In this document: positions 28,105 to 36,983 of the stretch, piece after piece
Layout of the letters: every line of letters starts with the position of its first letter
Numbering within the stretch: position 1 is the first letter of the stretch
Source: Methylotenera sp.
GTDB taxonomy: Bacteria; Pseudomonadota; Gammaproteobacteria; Burkholderiales; Methylophilaceae
DNA length: 64,000 nucleotides
Direction: 5' to 3'
Assembly (NCBI RefSeq): GCF_029945535.1
Contig: NZ_JAQSCU010000014.1
Span: 53,980 to 117,979 of the forward strand
Notes under the pieces: generated by a model
Seen by the model: the letters and a program-made list of their open reading frames with translations, nothing else
Database searches by the model: none
Told to the model about the DNA's origin: nothing
Translations under genes and position numbers: made by a program

Positions 28105-28335
28105 ATGGCTGAATATAACGCATGTATGGAAGCATTTGAGCGACTTTGTGAAGATGTAAACGCAGATAAAAAGTCTGCGATTGATCAATCTGATTACTGG
28201 TTATTTGAGTTGGGATTTAGATCTGCAATTGAAGAGCTGTTGAATATTGTAGACGCAGGTACACAAACTAAAGAGTTTGTTTCACCGCGTTTTCAAATGT
28301 TGGCAGATAAAATATTACAAGCAAGGTTTCACTAA
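28105..28335 (+). CDS. Small conserved-looking protein of unknown function
   Basis: 76 residues from the ATG at 28105, which has GGAG seven bases upstream (an in-frame ATG at 28069 lacks one). The protein is acidic and probably helical (ACMEAFERLCEDVNADKKSAI, SAIEELLNIVDAGTQ), with no signal peptide or membrane helix. It is not recognised. It lies between the fae-like gene and a strong palindromic terminator, so it could be transcribed with the fae-like gene (about 126 bases apart). Confidence 0.7.
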   Translation: MAEYNACMEAFERLCEDVNADKKSAIDQSDYWLFELGFRSAIEELLNIVDAGTQTKEFVSPRFQMLADKILQARFH

Positions 28336-28343
28336 ATAGAAAA

Positions 28344-28364
28344 GCGACCTAGGTCGCTTTTTTT
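28344..28364. terminator. Palindromic terminator
   Basis: GCGACCTAGGTCGC is a perfect 14-base palindrome flanked by AAAA and seven T. It can serve both the small plus-strand gene and the convergent YqjK-like gene. Confidence 0.9.
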
Positions 28365-28398
28365 ATTCTTCTTATCAAGTATTACTTTTAAAAAATAC

Positions 28399-28704
28399 TT
28401 AAGTTTTTGTTGGCGGTGTTTTAGTTAACCAAGCTCGCAGGCCACGCATTGCTAAAGACGCAATCCAACTCCGACGCATCCACTTAGCCGCCCCCATCGG
28501 CTTAAGCAAGCCAATTAAGCTCACTAATCCCATAATGAGTATGGGGTGCTTTTTAACATAGCGTACGATGTTTAGGCTTTTATCAGCAAGCGTCAGACCA
28601 CCTTTTAGTGGCTGTATGTGCTTTGCCAATGCTATACGCTGTTGTTCAGCTTGCGCTACCAGCAACTGGCGTCGTTCAGCAATTGAGGCTAGCTTCTTCT
28701 TCAT
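28399..28704 (-). CDS. YqjK-like protein
   Basis: 101 residues. A basic coiled N-terminus (LASIAERRQLLVAQAEQQRIAL) is typical of YqjK and is followed by one hydrophobic helix (about 53-70, HPILIMGLVSLIGLL). The function is unknown. It follows the holin-like gene after three bases on the same strand, the arrangement seen for yqjE-yqjK in E. coli. The YqjD-like member that often precedes them is not present here. Confidence 0.7.
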   Translation of the reverse strand: MKKKLASIAERRQLLVAQAEQQRIALAKHIQPLKGGLTLADKSLNIVRYVKKHPILIMGLVSLIGLLKPMGAAKWMRRSWIASLAMRGLRAWLTKTPPTKT

Positions 28705-28707
28705 CTT

Positions 28708-29106
28708 CTAAATCGACTTGTCAGTATCGAGCTGTTTTTGGTCTTTTGCCAGTTCAATAATGCTCGTTTCAAATAAGCGCGGCATAGCTTTGAGTGCGCG
28801 TATTGCGAGCACACATAACACGATGCCAGCCGTAATGAATATGGCCGTTAATGAGCCTAATATCAATAATCTATGCGTATCCCAAAGCAGCACGATAATG
28901 AAAATAGCTAATAACACCATGCCGAAACAAAGGCAGAACAATGCGACAAAAGCTGTGACTAAGAGTGATACAAGCCGAAGCCAGCCCTCTTCTAAGTCTG
29001 TAGAGAGCAGCTCTAAACGTGTACGTGTGAGCGCCAGCAAGGTTGTGGCGATATTTTTCACTGAGGCAATTAAGCCTTCATCATCAGTTTTGGTTTCTTC
29101 AGTCAT
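28708..29106 (-). CDS. YqjE / phage holin family membrane protein
   Basis: 132 residues with a soluble N-terminal helix (VKNIATTLLALTRTRLELLSTDLEEGWLRL) and two membrane helices (about 46-72 and 78-105). This is the YqjE (holin superfamily III-like) pattern. Such proteins are membrane-associated and possibly ribosome- or stress-linked; no activity is established. It is the first gene of a two-gene unit with the YqjK-like gene. The 150 bases upstream to the EamA gene show no clear motif. Confidence 0.8.
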   Translation of the reverse strand: MTEETKTDDEGLIASVKNIATTLLALTRTRLELLSTDLEEGWLRLVSLLVTAFVALFCLCFGMVLLAIFIIVLLWDTHRLLILGSLTAIFITAGIVLCVLAIRALKAMPRLFETSIIELAKDQKQLDTDKSI

Positions 29107-29258
29107 TTAGTATATTCATTTGAAAATAGAATTCAAATAACCTGTTTATGTGTGCAAGGTGTTAAGTTTATCTTAGTCTGATGATAATTACTTAGGCTTG
29201 ATTTAAAAAACAAAAGGGCTTTGTATAGAGAAGGCTTACTTAAGCTACCGCTTTAGCC

Positions 29259-30125
29259 TTAAGCGGATTTAGATTGCGAAAATGAGCTAAAGGTAACCGC
29301 ACTAATCACTAAGATGGCTCCTAATATCTGTGCGTGATTTGGCGGTATGCTTTGAATCGTTGCGATAACCATTGAAGTGACCGGTACCAGATTCATAAAA
29401 ATCGCGGCTTTTGATATGCCTAATTTAGCAATACTCGCGTTCCAGAAAAGATAAGCCAAGACACCTCCTCCAACGGTCATCATGATTAGTGAGGCGCTTG
29501 TAGAGGCTGTCGGCACCACAAAACTATCACCATGCAAGATTGCCGCAAGACTTAATGCCATTGCCCCGACAGTCATGATGCCAGCTGTATTTGCAATCCC
29601 ACTTACATCCTTAGGCATCATTTTACGCACCAGCACGTTATAGAGCGCCCAGCTTAAATTGGCTACTAATATGTAAAGGTCTCCAATTGAAATTTTCAGG
29701 TGTGCACCAGCACCAAGCACAACGATAGCTACGCCTGCCACCCCAATAGGAAAAGCAGTCATTTGTCGTTTTGATGGTCTTTCATTCAGAATTAGATAAG
29801 CTAGAATAGCCGTCAATAATGGGTTTAATGCCATGATTAGCGCACCATTGATAGCCGAGGTCGTTTCCATGCCAAGAAAGAAAAAAAGATTGAACCCAAA
29901 AACGCCTACAACCCCCAAGGTTAAATAAGTTCTCAAGTATCGTAATGGAATGGTCTCTTTTCTAATCTGTGTAATTAGCAGCATAATGGCTGCGGCTAAA
30001 ATATAGCGGCTAGCGCCTGCAACATAAGGCCCCATTTCGTCCACAACAGGTTTAGCTAAATTGAAGTTTGCTCCCCAAAATACTGCTGCCATCGTAGCCA
30101 TCAGGTAAGTTTTAATATTGCCCAT
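29259..30125 (-). CDS. EamA (drug/metabolite) family transporter
   Basis: 288 residues, ten predicted membrane helices in two EamA repeats. The first has AVFWGANFNLAKPVVDEMGP and the second LYILVANLSWALYNVLVRKMM. The substrate is not predictable from the sequence. It is the last minus-strand gene in a row with the DUF1330 and DJ-1-like genes, 118 bases downstream of them, so it may or may not share their regulation. Confidence 0.9.
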   Translation of the reverse strand: MGNIKTYLMATMAAVFWGANFNLAKPVVDEMGPYVAGASRYILAAAIMLLITQIRKETIPLRYLRTYLTLGVVGVFGFNLFFFLGMETTSAINGALIMALNPLLTAILAYLILNERPSKRQMTAFPIGVAGVAIVVLGAGAHLKISIGDLYILVANLSWALYNVLVRKMMPKDVSGIANTAGIMTVGAMALSLAAILHGDSFVVPTASTSASLIMMTVGGGVLAYLFWNASIAKLGISKAAIFMNLVPVTSMVIATIQSIPPNHAQILGAILVISAVTFSSFSQSKSA

Positions 30126-30243
30126 AATGTATAGTCCGTAAAGCTTTGAAAAATTGTAATCGCTGAAAATTATTGAGGCAGGCTACAGCAAGATAAATAT
30201 GATTTTATAGCTCGCTGTAACCAAACAAAAATATGAAAGGTTG

Positions 30244-30537
30244 TTAATCTCTCACTCCCTCAACTATTAAAACACGGTACTCAGCACCCTTGTGGCGATG
30301 TTTTATTGCCTCTTGATACTTGGCGCTGTGATACCAACTCTGTGCATCTTTGGTTGTTGGGAATCGATGTATCAAACAACCTTCTGCATTAGCGCCTTCC
30401 AGAATTTCCATGGCGCCATATCTAGCCAAGGGCTTGACCTCATGCCCATCTCGCGCTAACGTGGCTAGCTTGGCATACTGCGTCATTTCTCCTTGATCCA
30501 GCGTATGCTCTCTTATCATGACAACATAAGCACTCAT
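30244..30537 (-). CDS. DUF1330 family protein
   Basis: 97 residues of the DUF1330 ferredoxin-like (dimeric alpha-beta barrel) type: a start of the SAYVVMIREHTLDQGEM kind, then GAMEILEGANAEGCLIHRFP, and DAQSWYHSAKYQEAIKHRHKGAEYRV. The function is unknown. Its ATG overlaps the stop of the DJ-1-like gene by four bases, so it is translationally coupled and probably part of the same stress response. Confidence 0.88.
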   Translation of the reverse strand: MSAYVVMIREHTLDQGEMTQYAKLATLARDGHEVKPLARYGAMEILEGANAEGCLIHRFPTTKDAQSWYHSAKYQEAIKHRHKGAEYRVLIVEGVRD

Positions 30538-31226
30538 ACTCGAACACTTTCACTTGTGAGAAGTAACAGCTGTCTAGCCGCCTCTGCAGAAGAGGCAGGA
30601 TTTTGCCCAGTAATCAGATTACCGTCCTTGACAACATAAGACGCCCAATCAGAAGCGCTGGAATACTGCCCACCTTTACTGATTAGTTCATCTTCTACCA
30701 AGAACGGCACAATTTCTGATAATCCAACTGCGGCTTCCTCTGAATTCTTAAAGCCAGTAACTTTCTTGCCATACACTACTGGCGTACCCTCTGGATTTTT
30801 AACATGCCTTAGAACGCCAGGTGCATGACACACCAACGCGACAGGTTTATTACTAGCTAATGCGCTGGCTAGTAACTTGATAGAGTTTATATCCTCAGCC
30901 AGATCCCATAATGGCCCATGACCGCCCGGATAAAATATCGCATCGAAATCCTCAATATTTATCGACTGCAAGGGTATGGTGCTGGCAAGTGCAGACTGTG
31001 CCTCTGGGTCAGCTTCAAACCTATGTGTGGCATCGGTTTGAAAGTCAGGCTCATTACTTTTAGGGTCTAGCGGTGGTTGACCTCCCTTAGGTGAAGCTAA
31101 AACGACTTCAGCCCCTGCGTCCTTAAATACATAGTATGGCGCAGCTAGCTCTTCTAGCCAAAAGCCTGTTTTACGGCCTGTTTCGCCCAATTGGTCGTGT
31201 GAAGTTAATACAGTAAGAATTTTCAT
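30534..31226 (-). CDS. DJ-1/PfpI superfamily protein, HchA-like
   Basis: 230 residues of the class I glutamine amidotransferase-like fold. The nucleophile elbow is ALVCHAPGVL, with catalytic Cys followed by His. Upstream segments ASPKGGQPPLDPKSNEP and IFYPGGHGPLWDLAED are those of type 1 GATase-like (Hsp31/HchA-related) proteins, several of which are glutathione-independent glyoxalases acting on methylglyoxal. The gene has a NemR-type operator in front of it and lies downstream of a nemR-like gene, which supports a role in reactive carbonyl detoxification. The enzyme activity is inferred. Confidence 0.82.
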   Translation of the reverse strand: MKILTVLTSHDQLGETGRKTGFWLEELAAPYYVFKDAGAEVVLASPKGGQPPLDPKSNEPDFQTDATHRFEADPEAQSALASTIPLQSINIEDFDAIFYPGGHGPLWDLAEDINSIKLLASALASNKPVALVCHAPGVLRHVKNPEGTPVVYGKKVTGFKNSEEAAVGLSEIVPFLVEDELISKGGQYSSASDWASYVVKDGNLITGQNPASSAEAARQLLLLTSESVRV

Positions 31227-31283
31227 ATGATGACACCTTTTAACAAGTTGGGATAACTAGATACTTCTGATCCACCCAACAAT

Positions 31284-31298
31284 TAGACCAGTCGTATA
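31284..31298. promoter_or_regulatory. NemR-type operator before the DJ-1-like gene
   Basis: TAGAC-N5-GTATA, differing by one base in the right half from the TAGAC-N5-GTCTA site before the regulator gene. It lies about 58 bases before the DJ-1-like start. Confidence 0.6.
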
Positions 31299-31357
31299 TT
31301 ATTTGATTAAAAAAATATTCAAGCTAAGAATATTTAGTTTGAATAATTGAGTGCTAC

Positions 31358-31954
31358 TTACTCCAAATGCAAAATCTTTCTTGTAGCAGCCATCGCATTC
31401 TTCATGGGGTCCATACTTCGAGTAATCTTAGCCATTAAACTCGCGCCTAGCCACAACTGATAAAGCGTCTGAGCCAAGCTGTTGGCATCGGCTTCAATAT
31501 TCAATGAGCCATCAGCTACTCCAGCATCAATGACATCTGCCAATCGATTAATAATACCTGTAGTACCTGATTTAATTGCTAATCGCATGGCTTCAGACAA
31601 GTCAGCGACCTCAGCAGCTAATTTAACTGCTAAGCACTTGCCTTGGCAATCGAAAGACTCTTGTGAATCCAACCAGTGTGCCCAGTAATTCAAAAGGCGC
31701 TGAGCCATAGTCTGATTCGCAGCACTAAAAATTGTGTCCATAGTAGCAAGATAATTTTCAAAGTAATTCTGAAGCATTGCCTCACCAAATGCGTCTTTGG
31801 ATTTAAAGTAGTAATAGAATGAGCCTTTAGGCACGTCAGCCGCTGTTAGGATCTCATTGAGACCTACGGCAGAATAGCCCTTTCTGCTAATAATTCTCTG
31901 AGCAGTTTCTAGCGTGTGCTGACGGACATCAAGGTTGTTATTTTCAGTATTCAT
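31358..31954 (-). CDS. nemR: NemR-like TetR family repressor
   Basis: 198 residues. The N-terminal helix-turn-helix is LNEILTAADVPKGSFYYYFKSKDAFGEAML. The C-terminal part tracks E. coli NemR closely: KCLAVKLAAEVADLSEAMR and LYQLWLGASLMAKITRSMDP. NemR is released from DNA when a cysteine (Cys106 in E. coli) reacts with bleach, quinones or methylglyoxal; Cys107 here is in that position, with another Cys at 103. Matching operators before this gene and before the DJ-1-like gene indicate self-control plus control of that unit. The nemA and gloA genes found in E. coli are not in the window. Confidence 0.82.
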   Translation of the reverse strand: MNTENNNLDVRQHTLETAQRIISRKGYSAVGLNEILTAADVPKGSFYYYFKSKDAFGEAMLQNYFENYLATMDTIFSAANQTMAQRLLNYWAHWLDSQESFDCQGKCLAVKLAAEVADLSEAMRLAIKSGTTGIINRLADVIDAGVADGSLNIEADANSLAQTLYQLWLGASLMAKITRSMDPMKNAMAATRKILHLE

Positions 31955-31970
31955 GTGGCTACTTTATCAA

Positions 31971-31990
31971 CTAGTAGACCGGTTGTCTAG
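31971..31990. promoter_or_regulatory. NemR-type operator before the regulator gene
   Basis: TAGACCGGTTGTCTA (31975-31989), a five-base-arm inverted repeat with outer CTAG on both sides, 20 bases before the nemR-like start. It suits autoregulation. Confidence 0.65.
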
Positions 31991-32154
31991 TAATTTTTTG
32001 TGGTTATATAATATTTATTTTATGAATTTGAAATTGATTTAATTAATTTGTAAAATATGAAGAGAAAATATCTGGCAGGAGCTAAGCTTTGCAGCAGAGA
32101 GACTGCAGTCGAGGTTGCTAAGCAACGACAAGTGAATAGTTTAAATTTAAGTGA

Positions 32155-33201
32155 TTAAAGTAGCGACTTTTGCATACTGAGTAGAATTTTACGTATAGGC
32201 GTTGGAATAGCTGCGCCAATTGCGTCTTCGATGCTTAGCCACATATGCGCAGCTTGGTTCACTTGAGGGTTTAGTTTTACCACTTGCAAAGTTTGGGGGC
32301 GAATGTGCAGCTTAAAGTGCGTAAAAACGTGTGTTAAATTGGGTAAGCTAATATCATTTTCAGCAATTACTCCAAACTTTTCCAGCGCTAGGGCTTCAAT
32401 ATCTTGGCTATTCTCAGCTTCAGGAAAACTCCATAAGCCTCCCCAAATACCAGTAGAAGGACGTTTTTCGAGCAGTATTTCATCGCCGCGACGCAATATC
32501 AGCATGGTGGTATGTTTCTCTGGAATGGTTTTGCGTGGCTTGGGGGTGGGTAATTCATGTACGCGTTGTGTTTGAAGTGCTATGCAGCTGTCGTTTAATG
32601 GGCAATTGCCGCACTTTGGCTTGCTTCTGGTACAAAGTGTCGCGCCTAAATCCATTAAGCCTTGGGTGTACGCCACCATGCCTTGTTCTGGCAATAACTT
32701 TTCAGCAAGTAGCCATAGTTCTTTTTCGACTTTAGGTGAGCTTGGCCAGCCTTCAACTAAAAAGTGCCTAGCCAGTACGCGCTTTACGTTGCCATCTAGA
32801 ATAGTTTGTACTTGATTAAAGGCGAATGATGCAATGGCTGCTGCGGTGGAACGACCTATGCCAGACAGCGTTTGAATTGTCTCAAAGTTTTGCGGAAATT
32901 GTCCCTTATGCTCATCCATTATGGTCACTGCAGCATTTTGTAAATTCCGCGCTCTTGAGTAATAGCCTAGACCACTCCAATGTTGTAGCACTTCATCTTG
33001 CGTTGCATTTGCCAAGCTTGCGATATTTGGAAAGCGTTTCATGAATTTACTGTAATAGCCAATGACTGCCGTCACTTGCGTTTGTTGCAGCATGATTTCA
33101 GATACCCAAATTGCATATGGATCTACAGTATTTTGCCAAGGTAAATCGTGCCGCCCATGTATTTTTTGCCATGCAATGAGGCGATTTGCAAAATCAGACA
33201 T
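32155..33201 (-). CDS. mutY: A/G-specific adenine glycosylase
   Basis: 348 residues. MutY removes adenine mispaired with 8-oxoguanine. Visible are the N-terminal LPWQNTVDPYAIWVSEIMLQ, helix-hairpin-helix and catalytic Asp region (LSGIGRSTAAAIASFAF then ILDGNVKRVLARHF), the 4Fe-4S cluster loop CTRSKPKCGNCPLNDSC (C-X6-C-X2-C-X5-C), and a C-terminal NUDIX-like domain that reads 8-oxoG. The length is typical. It lies downstream of the asmA-like gene with a 121-base gap. The 200 bases before the nemR-like promoter region hold no clear feature. Confidence 0.96.
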   Translation of the reverse strand: MSDFANRLIAWQKIHGRHDLPWQNTVDPYAIWVSEIMLQQTQVTAVIGYYSKFMKRFPNIASLANATQDEVLQHWSGLGYYSRARNLQNAAVTIMDEHKGQFPQNFETIQTLSGIGRSTAAAIASFAFNQVQTILDGNVKRVLARHFLVEGWPSSPKVEKELWLLAEKLLPEQGMVAYTQGLMDLGATLCTRSKPKCGNCPLNDSCIALQTQRVHELPTPKPRKTIPEKHTTMLILRRGDEILLEKRPSTGIWGGLWSFPEAENSQDIEALALEKFGVIAENDISLPNLTHVFTHFKLHIRPQTLQVVKLNPQVNQAAHMWLSIEDAIGAAIPTPIRKILLSMQKSLL

Positions 33202-33322
33202 TCAGTGAAACCTTAAATGAAGCTAGCGTGTTGATGCGCAGGTTATACGAATGAATCGTACAACCTACATGAGTGATATAAATTAATTAAATGCTTAAGC
33301 GTTTAAAGCTGAAATTTTAAAC

Positions 33323-36274
33323 TTAGAATTTAAGTAATTTTTTAAGTTTGTATTTGGCTTTATCTTCTGCAGATTTAGGTTCTTCAGCAGGTTTTGCGGC
33401 TGCATCGGTTGTTGCTGGCGTAGTTGTAGTATCTGTTGGTTTTTTCTTACCGAGTAAGCCGCTCAGCGCATCTACTTTATTCCCATCACCAAGTAAGTCT
33501 TTGACAGCAGTAGCTTTGTCGCCACCCACTTTATCTAGCAACTTAGACTGTGCAAGCGCGGTGCCAATAGCTGCAAAATCCATACCGTATTTAGGGCTGG
33601 AAAATGTTCCTGTAATTTTCAGCGGAATTGCAAAGCCTGCAAGAGAATCTAAATCTGCGCCCTCTTGACCTTTGAGTGATTTAACAATGGTTGGCTTGGC
33701 TAAATAATTGATTGATTCATTACCAATATCGACATCTCCACGGCTATCGCCTTTAGCTAATCTTAGAATTGGCGCTTTCATGGCTAAGTCTTCGTTATGC
33801 GCTACGCCATTTTTAATGGTGAACGAAGCAGTGAGTTCGCTGAAGTCAGTTTTCTTAGATTTATCCGCGTTAGCATCTTTAGTTTTAAGAATATTGACCT
33901 TGTTTTTAAGCTCACGGACGCTGCCAGCAATATCCACGCCTTTTAACGCACCATCGGTTAGACTAAGGGATGAACTACCTGATAAGGCTTTTTTAAGCGC
34001 CCCCACAGTGTTGCCTGACGCTGTAACATCAACATTCACAGTTCCTTTGCCAGATAACATATCATTGTTGATAGAATCTACTAACAAAGGGCCAATCGAA
34101 ACGTTTTTCATGTTTTGTTTGAACGCGATACTAGGTGTGGACCGCGCATCCACCTTTAGCAAGCCATCCATACTACCTTGATACAGATTGGCAGAGAAAG
34201 GTGAAAGTGTCGCCACGCCTCCTTCCGCTTTTAAACCAAGGTTCACATTCTCAGTTTTAACATTTGCCAATTTAAGCCAGCCGATTTTCGCCTCGCCTGA
34301 AGCGTTCAACTTTTTTAGTGCGGATAAGTCGATAGGAGCATCGCCGCTAGTTTTAGCCGTAGAGTCACTTTTGGTGATGTATCTGTCGGCGTCTAGCTTA
34401 TCTATATTCACATTAAAGCTATAAATCGGGTCGCTAAACCTTGAAATGCCAACGTTGGCATTTACCTGGCTGTCATCAATCTTTGCTGCGACTGGGTTCA
34501 AGTTTAACTTCTGTCCATCGGCCTTTAAGTCGATGCGGATATTTGAAGCTTTGGTTTTACCATATTTAAGGCTGCCAATCCGCAGGTTACCATCCGCGTT
34601 AAGCGCTTTCAGTGCGCTTAAATCAAGTGGTTTGCTGTCGCTGCTAGCTTTAGTCGGAGTCTTGTTTGTTGATGCGTATTTATCAACATCTAACTGATCA
34701 ATATCTAAATCAAAGGTGTAAAGTGGCTTGGTGAGTTGGCTAATACCTAGGCTGCCTTTAATCTGGCTGTCATCCACTTTAACATTTAAGCCGCTCAATG
34801 TGAGCTTTTCACCATCGGCTTTAATGGCGACATTCAGACCTGAAATTTGGAATTTTTCATACTGAATACTTCCCACATTCAACTTGCCATCTAATAATAG
34901 GTTTTTCATTCCGCTTAAATCTGCAGGTTTTTCGCTACTTGGTTTTTCTGCCTGGGTAGATTTTGCTAATAGTTTATTCAGATTTAGCTTATCCGCACTC
35001 AAGTTAAATTTAATGCTTGGTTTTTTAAAGCTAGCTACTGCAACATCACCATTGAGCTTGGTGTCATTAATATTTAAACTAAATTTGCTATTGGCTAGTT
35101 CATTTTTAATATCAGTGTGTGCAGATAAATTGAATAAGCCTTTCATGCCACCATTCGGTAAGCTAGGATCTTTAATATCTAGGTTGCCAGCCAATTTTGG
35201 TAAGTCGAAAATCAGGCTTTCAAGGTTGCCACTAAACGGTGAAGAGAACTTGCCCGTTACCGTGCGTTTACCTTGTACGGCAGAAATGTCGCCAGTAATA
35301 CCACTACTTTCTAATGCTTTTGGCGAACCTTTAATGTCGGCTAGCTCTAAGTTTGCCTTAAAGGTATCACCGGCTTTTTCTTGCATTAAAGTCACGGTAG
35401 TTTTTTTGCTAGTGACTTCATCTTTTTGAGCATTTAATTTTGGTGCGTTAAGCTCAATGCTCATTTTTGCATCGTTAAACTGACCAGAACCTACCAGCTT
35501 TAAGCTATCCACCAAGAATTCACGCGATTCAGGCTTGGCATCCACGTCGCCGCTCAGTGTTACATCAACATTTTTGCCGCCAAGTAAGTCGCCTTTTATT
35601 GCAGCATCTAAGCCTTTGGCGACAAAATGTTTGGTCTCAGGGTCTACTAAAAAATTACCTTTTAAATTGGCATTGGCTGCAATTTCAGGCTGGTTTGAGC
35701 TAATGGTAAAGTCAGTTGCAATATCTACGGGCTCAGCCAGTGCAATGTGGCCAGACTTGAGATTGAACTTAGAAATATTGAATTTTGCGCCAGTGGCTTC
35801 ATCACTATAACTTACGGCTGAGTTAGTGACATTTACGCCATCAATATCAAATTTAATGTCTTGTGACTCTTCATCTTTACTCATTAAGTCGTCAAAGTTG
35901 GTAGTGCCGTCTTTATATTTAACGATATTGGCTTGTGCACCATCAATATAAACAGTGTCTACCACTAACTCTTTTTTCAGTAGTGGTAACAGGGCGAGTG
36001 AGACCTTAACGCCATTGACTGAAGCAAACTCCTTACTGTTTTTATGTTCAGAAATTGAAACTCTGCCTAGATTTGCGCCAATTTTCGGCCAAAAAGCGAG
36101 CTTGATGTCACCATCCAGCGTAAGCGTGCGCTCCTTTTTCTCCTGCACTAAATCAATCACTTTTTGCTTGTAATCATTTGGGTTGAATGTCGCAGTAATA
36201 ATGCCTACGGCAATTAAAACTAGGCCGATTAAGCCGCCAACACCATACAAACTATATTTAAGAAATTTTTTCAT
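33323..36274 (-). CDS. AsmA family protein with tandem repeats
   Basis: 983 residues. It has an N-terminal membrane helix (about 7-29), then the AsmA domain (VKVSLALLPLLKKELVVDTVYIDG). A long periplasmic beta-rich region includes three tandem units of about 99 residues beginning near 455, 554 and 653 (for example LKALNADGNLRIGSLKYGK and LKKLNASGEAKIGWLKLAN). The C-terminal AsmA segment KKALSGSSSLSLTDGALKGVDI comes next, and the end is Thr/Ala/Lys-rich and disordered. AsmA-like proteins are bridge-type lipid transporters or outer-membrane assembly factors. The gene next to mutY is a familiar arrangement. Several long plus-strand open frames across it are shadows. Confidence 0.88.
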   Translation of the reverse strand: MKKFLKYSLYGVGGLIGLVLIAVGIITATFNPNDYKQKVIDLVQEKKERTLTLDGDIKLAFWPKIGANLGRVSISEHKNSKEFASVNGVKVSLALLPLLKKELVVDTVYIDGAQANIVKYKDGTTNFDDLMSKDEESQDIKFDIDGVNVTNSAVSYSDEATGAKFNISKFNLKSGHIALAEPVDIATDFTISSNQPEIAANANLKGNFLVDPETKHFVAKGLDAAIKGDLLGGKNVDVTLSGDVDAKPESREFLVDSLKLVGSGQFNDAKMSIELNAPKLNAQKDEVTSKKTTVTLMQEKAGDTFKANLELADIKGSPKALESSGITGDISAVQGKRTVTGKFSSPFSGNLESLIFDLPKLAGNLDIKDPSLPNGGMKGLFNLSAHTDIKNELANSKFSLNINDTKLNGDVAVASFKKPSIKFNLSADKLNLNKLLAKSTQAEKPSSEKPADLSGMKNLLLDGKLNVGSIQYEKFQISGLNVAIKADGEKLTLSGLNVKVDDSQIKGSLGISQLTKPLYTFDLDIDQLDVDKYASTNKTPTKASSDSKPLDLSALKALNADGNLRIGSLKYGKTKASNIRIDLKADGQKLNLNPVAAKIDDSQVNANVGISRFSDPIYSFNVNIDKLDADRYITKSDSTAKTSGDAPIDLSALKKLNASGEAKIGWLKLANVKTENVNLGLKAEGGVATLSPFSANLYQGSMDGLLKVDARSTPSIAFKQNMKNVSIGPLLVDSINNDMLSGKGTVNVDVTASGNTVGALKKALSGSSSLSLTDGALKGVDIAGSVRELKNKVNILKTKDANADKSKKTDFSELTASFTIKNGVAHNEDLAMKAPILRLAKGDSRGDVDIGNESINYLAKPTIVKSLKGQEGADLDSLAGFAIPLKITGTFSSPKYGMDFAAIGTALAQSKLLDKVGGDKATAVKDLLGDGNKVDALSGLLGKKKPTDTTTTPATTDAAAKPAEEPKSAEDKAKYKLKKLLKF

Positions 36275-36340
36275 GATGACTCTCGCTACAAGGGATCAAT
36301 AGAGGGGTTACAAAATTTTAACACTAGCGCAATTCTTATA

Positions 36341-36982
36341 CTATTTCCAGAAAAAATGGTGAATCGCGGCCGCACCAAATTTCCAAGCGATATAAAGCAC
36401 CATGCTATATAAAATAACAGATAGAACAATACAAATTAGCGAAAAAATCGCCATTAAACCGTCATGTTCAGTTTCGCCAGTGCAGTAAAACAGCACCGCT
36501 AAACTTGGAAATAGATTTTTAAACGGCATGCCTGCCAACGGGATAGCGACGATGACGCCAACTGCCATGAAAATAAAGCCACCTATTTGTTGGCCTAATT
36601 TACCTTCGACTAAAAACCTTAAGCGTGGTTTGGTAAATCGATGAAAAAAGCGCATGATTTTTAAACAAGTATTGACTAAAACTTGTCGAGTACGCAAACT
36701 TAAAGTCAAGTTGCGGATTTTATTGGGTAGGCTTAAATTCTGCTCGCCTCTGAATAATTGTAGGCCCAGCGCCAAAAATGCTGCGCTACCGACTAGGGCG
36801 AATACTCCTAACGGGAATGGCTGCAAGAAAGGTAAAACAGTAATGGTTGCAGTCAATGTGTAGGCGTCAGCCCCTAGCGGATCAATCGCAGTGCCAAAGG
36901 CTAATGGTTCCGTCGCAGCAGGAGCAGCAAAGAGATTAAGCGTTGCAACCAAATCATCATAACCGCTCTCGGTATGTGTCAT
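36341..36982 (-). CDS. ExoD-like (exopolysaccharide synthesis) membrane protein
   Basis: 213 residues from the ATG at 36982, one base after the uppP stop. Hydrophobic, with several membrane segments; the pattern DAYTLTATITVLPFLQPFPLGVF and IPLAGMPFKNLFPSLAVLFYC suggests the ExoD family, whose role in exopolysaccharide production or stress tolerance is poorly defined. The open frame extends to 37066, but that part is an out-of-frame read of the uppP end. It is probably cotranscribed with uppP. The assignment is moderate. Confidence 0.6.
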   Translation of the reverse strand: MTHTESGYDDLVATLNLFAAPAATEPLAFGTAIDPLGADAYTLTATITVLPFLQPFPLGVFALVGSAAFLALGLQLFRGEQNLSLPNKIRNLTLSLRTRQVLVNTCLKIMRFFHRFTKPRLRFLVEGKLGQQIGGFIFMAVGVIVAIPLAGMPFKNLFPSLAVLFYCTGETEHDGLMAIFSLICIVLSVILYSMVLYIAWKFGAAAIHHFFWK

Positions 36983-36983
36983 C

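Noticed and set aside
33348..36173. Six long plus-strand open frames across the AsmA gene
   Set aside because: They are the antisense reading of a long low-complexity Lys/Leu/Ser-rich gene. None has a ribosome-binding site or recognisable protein pattern.
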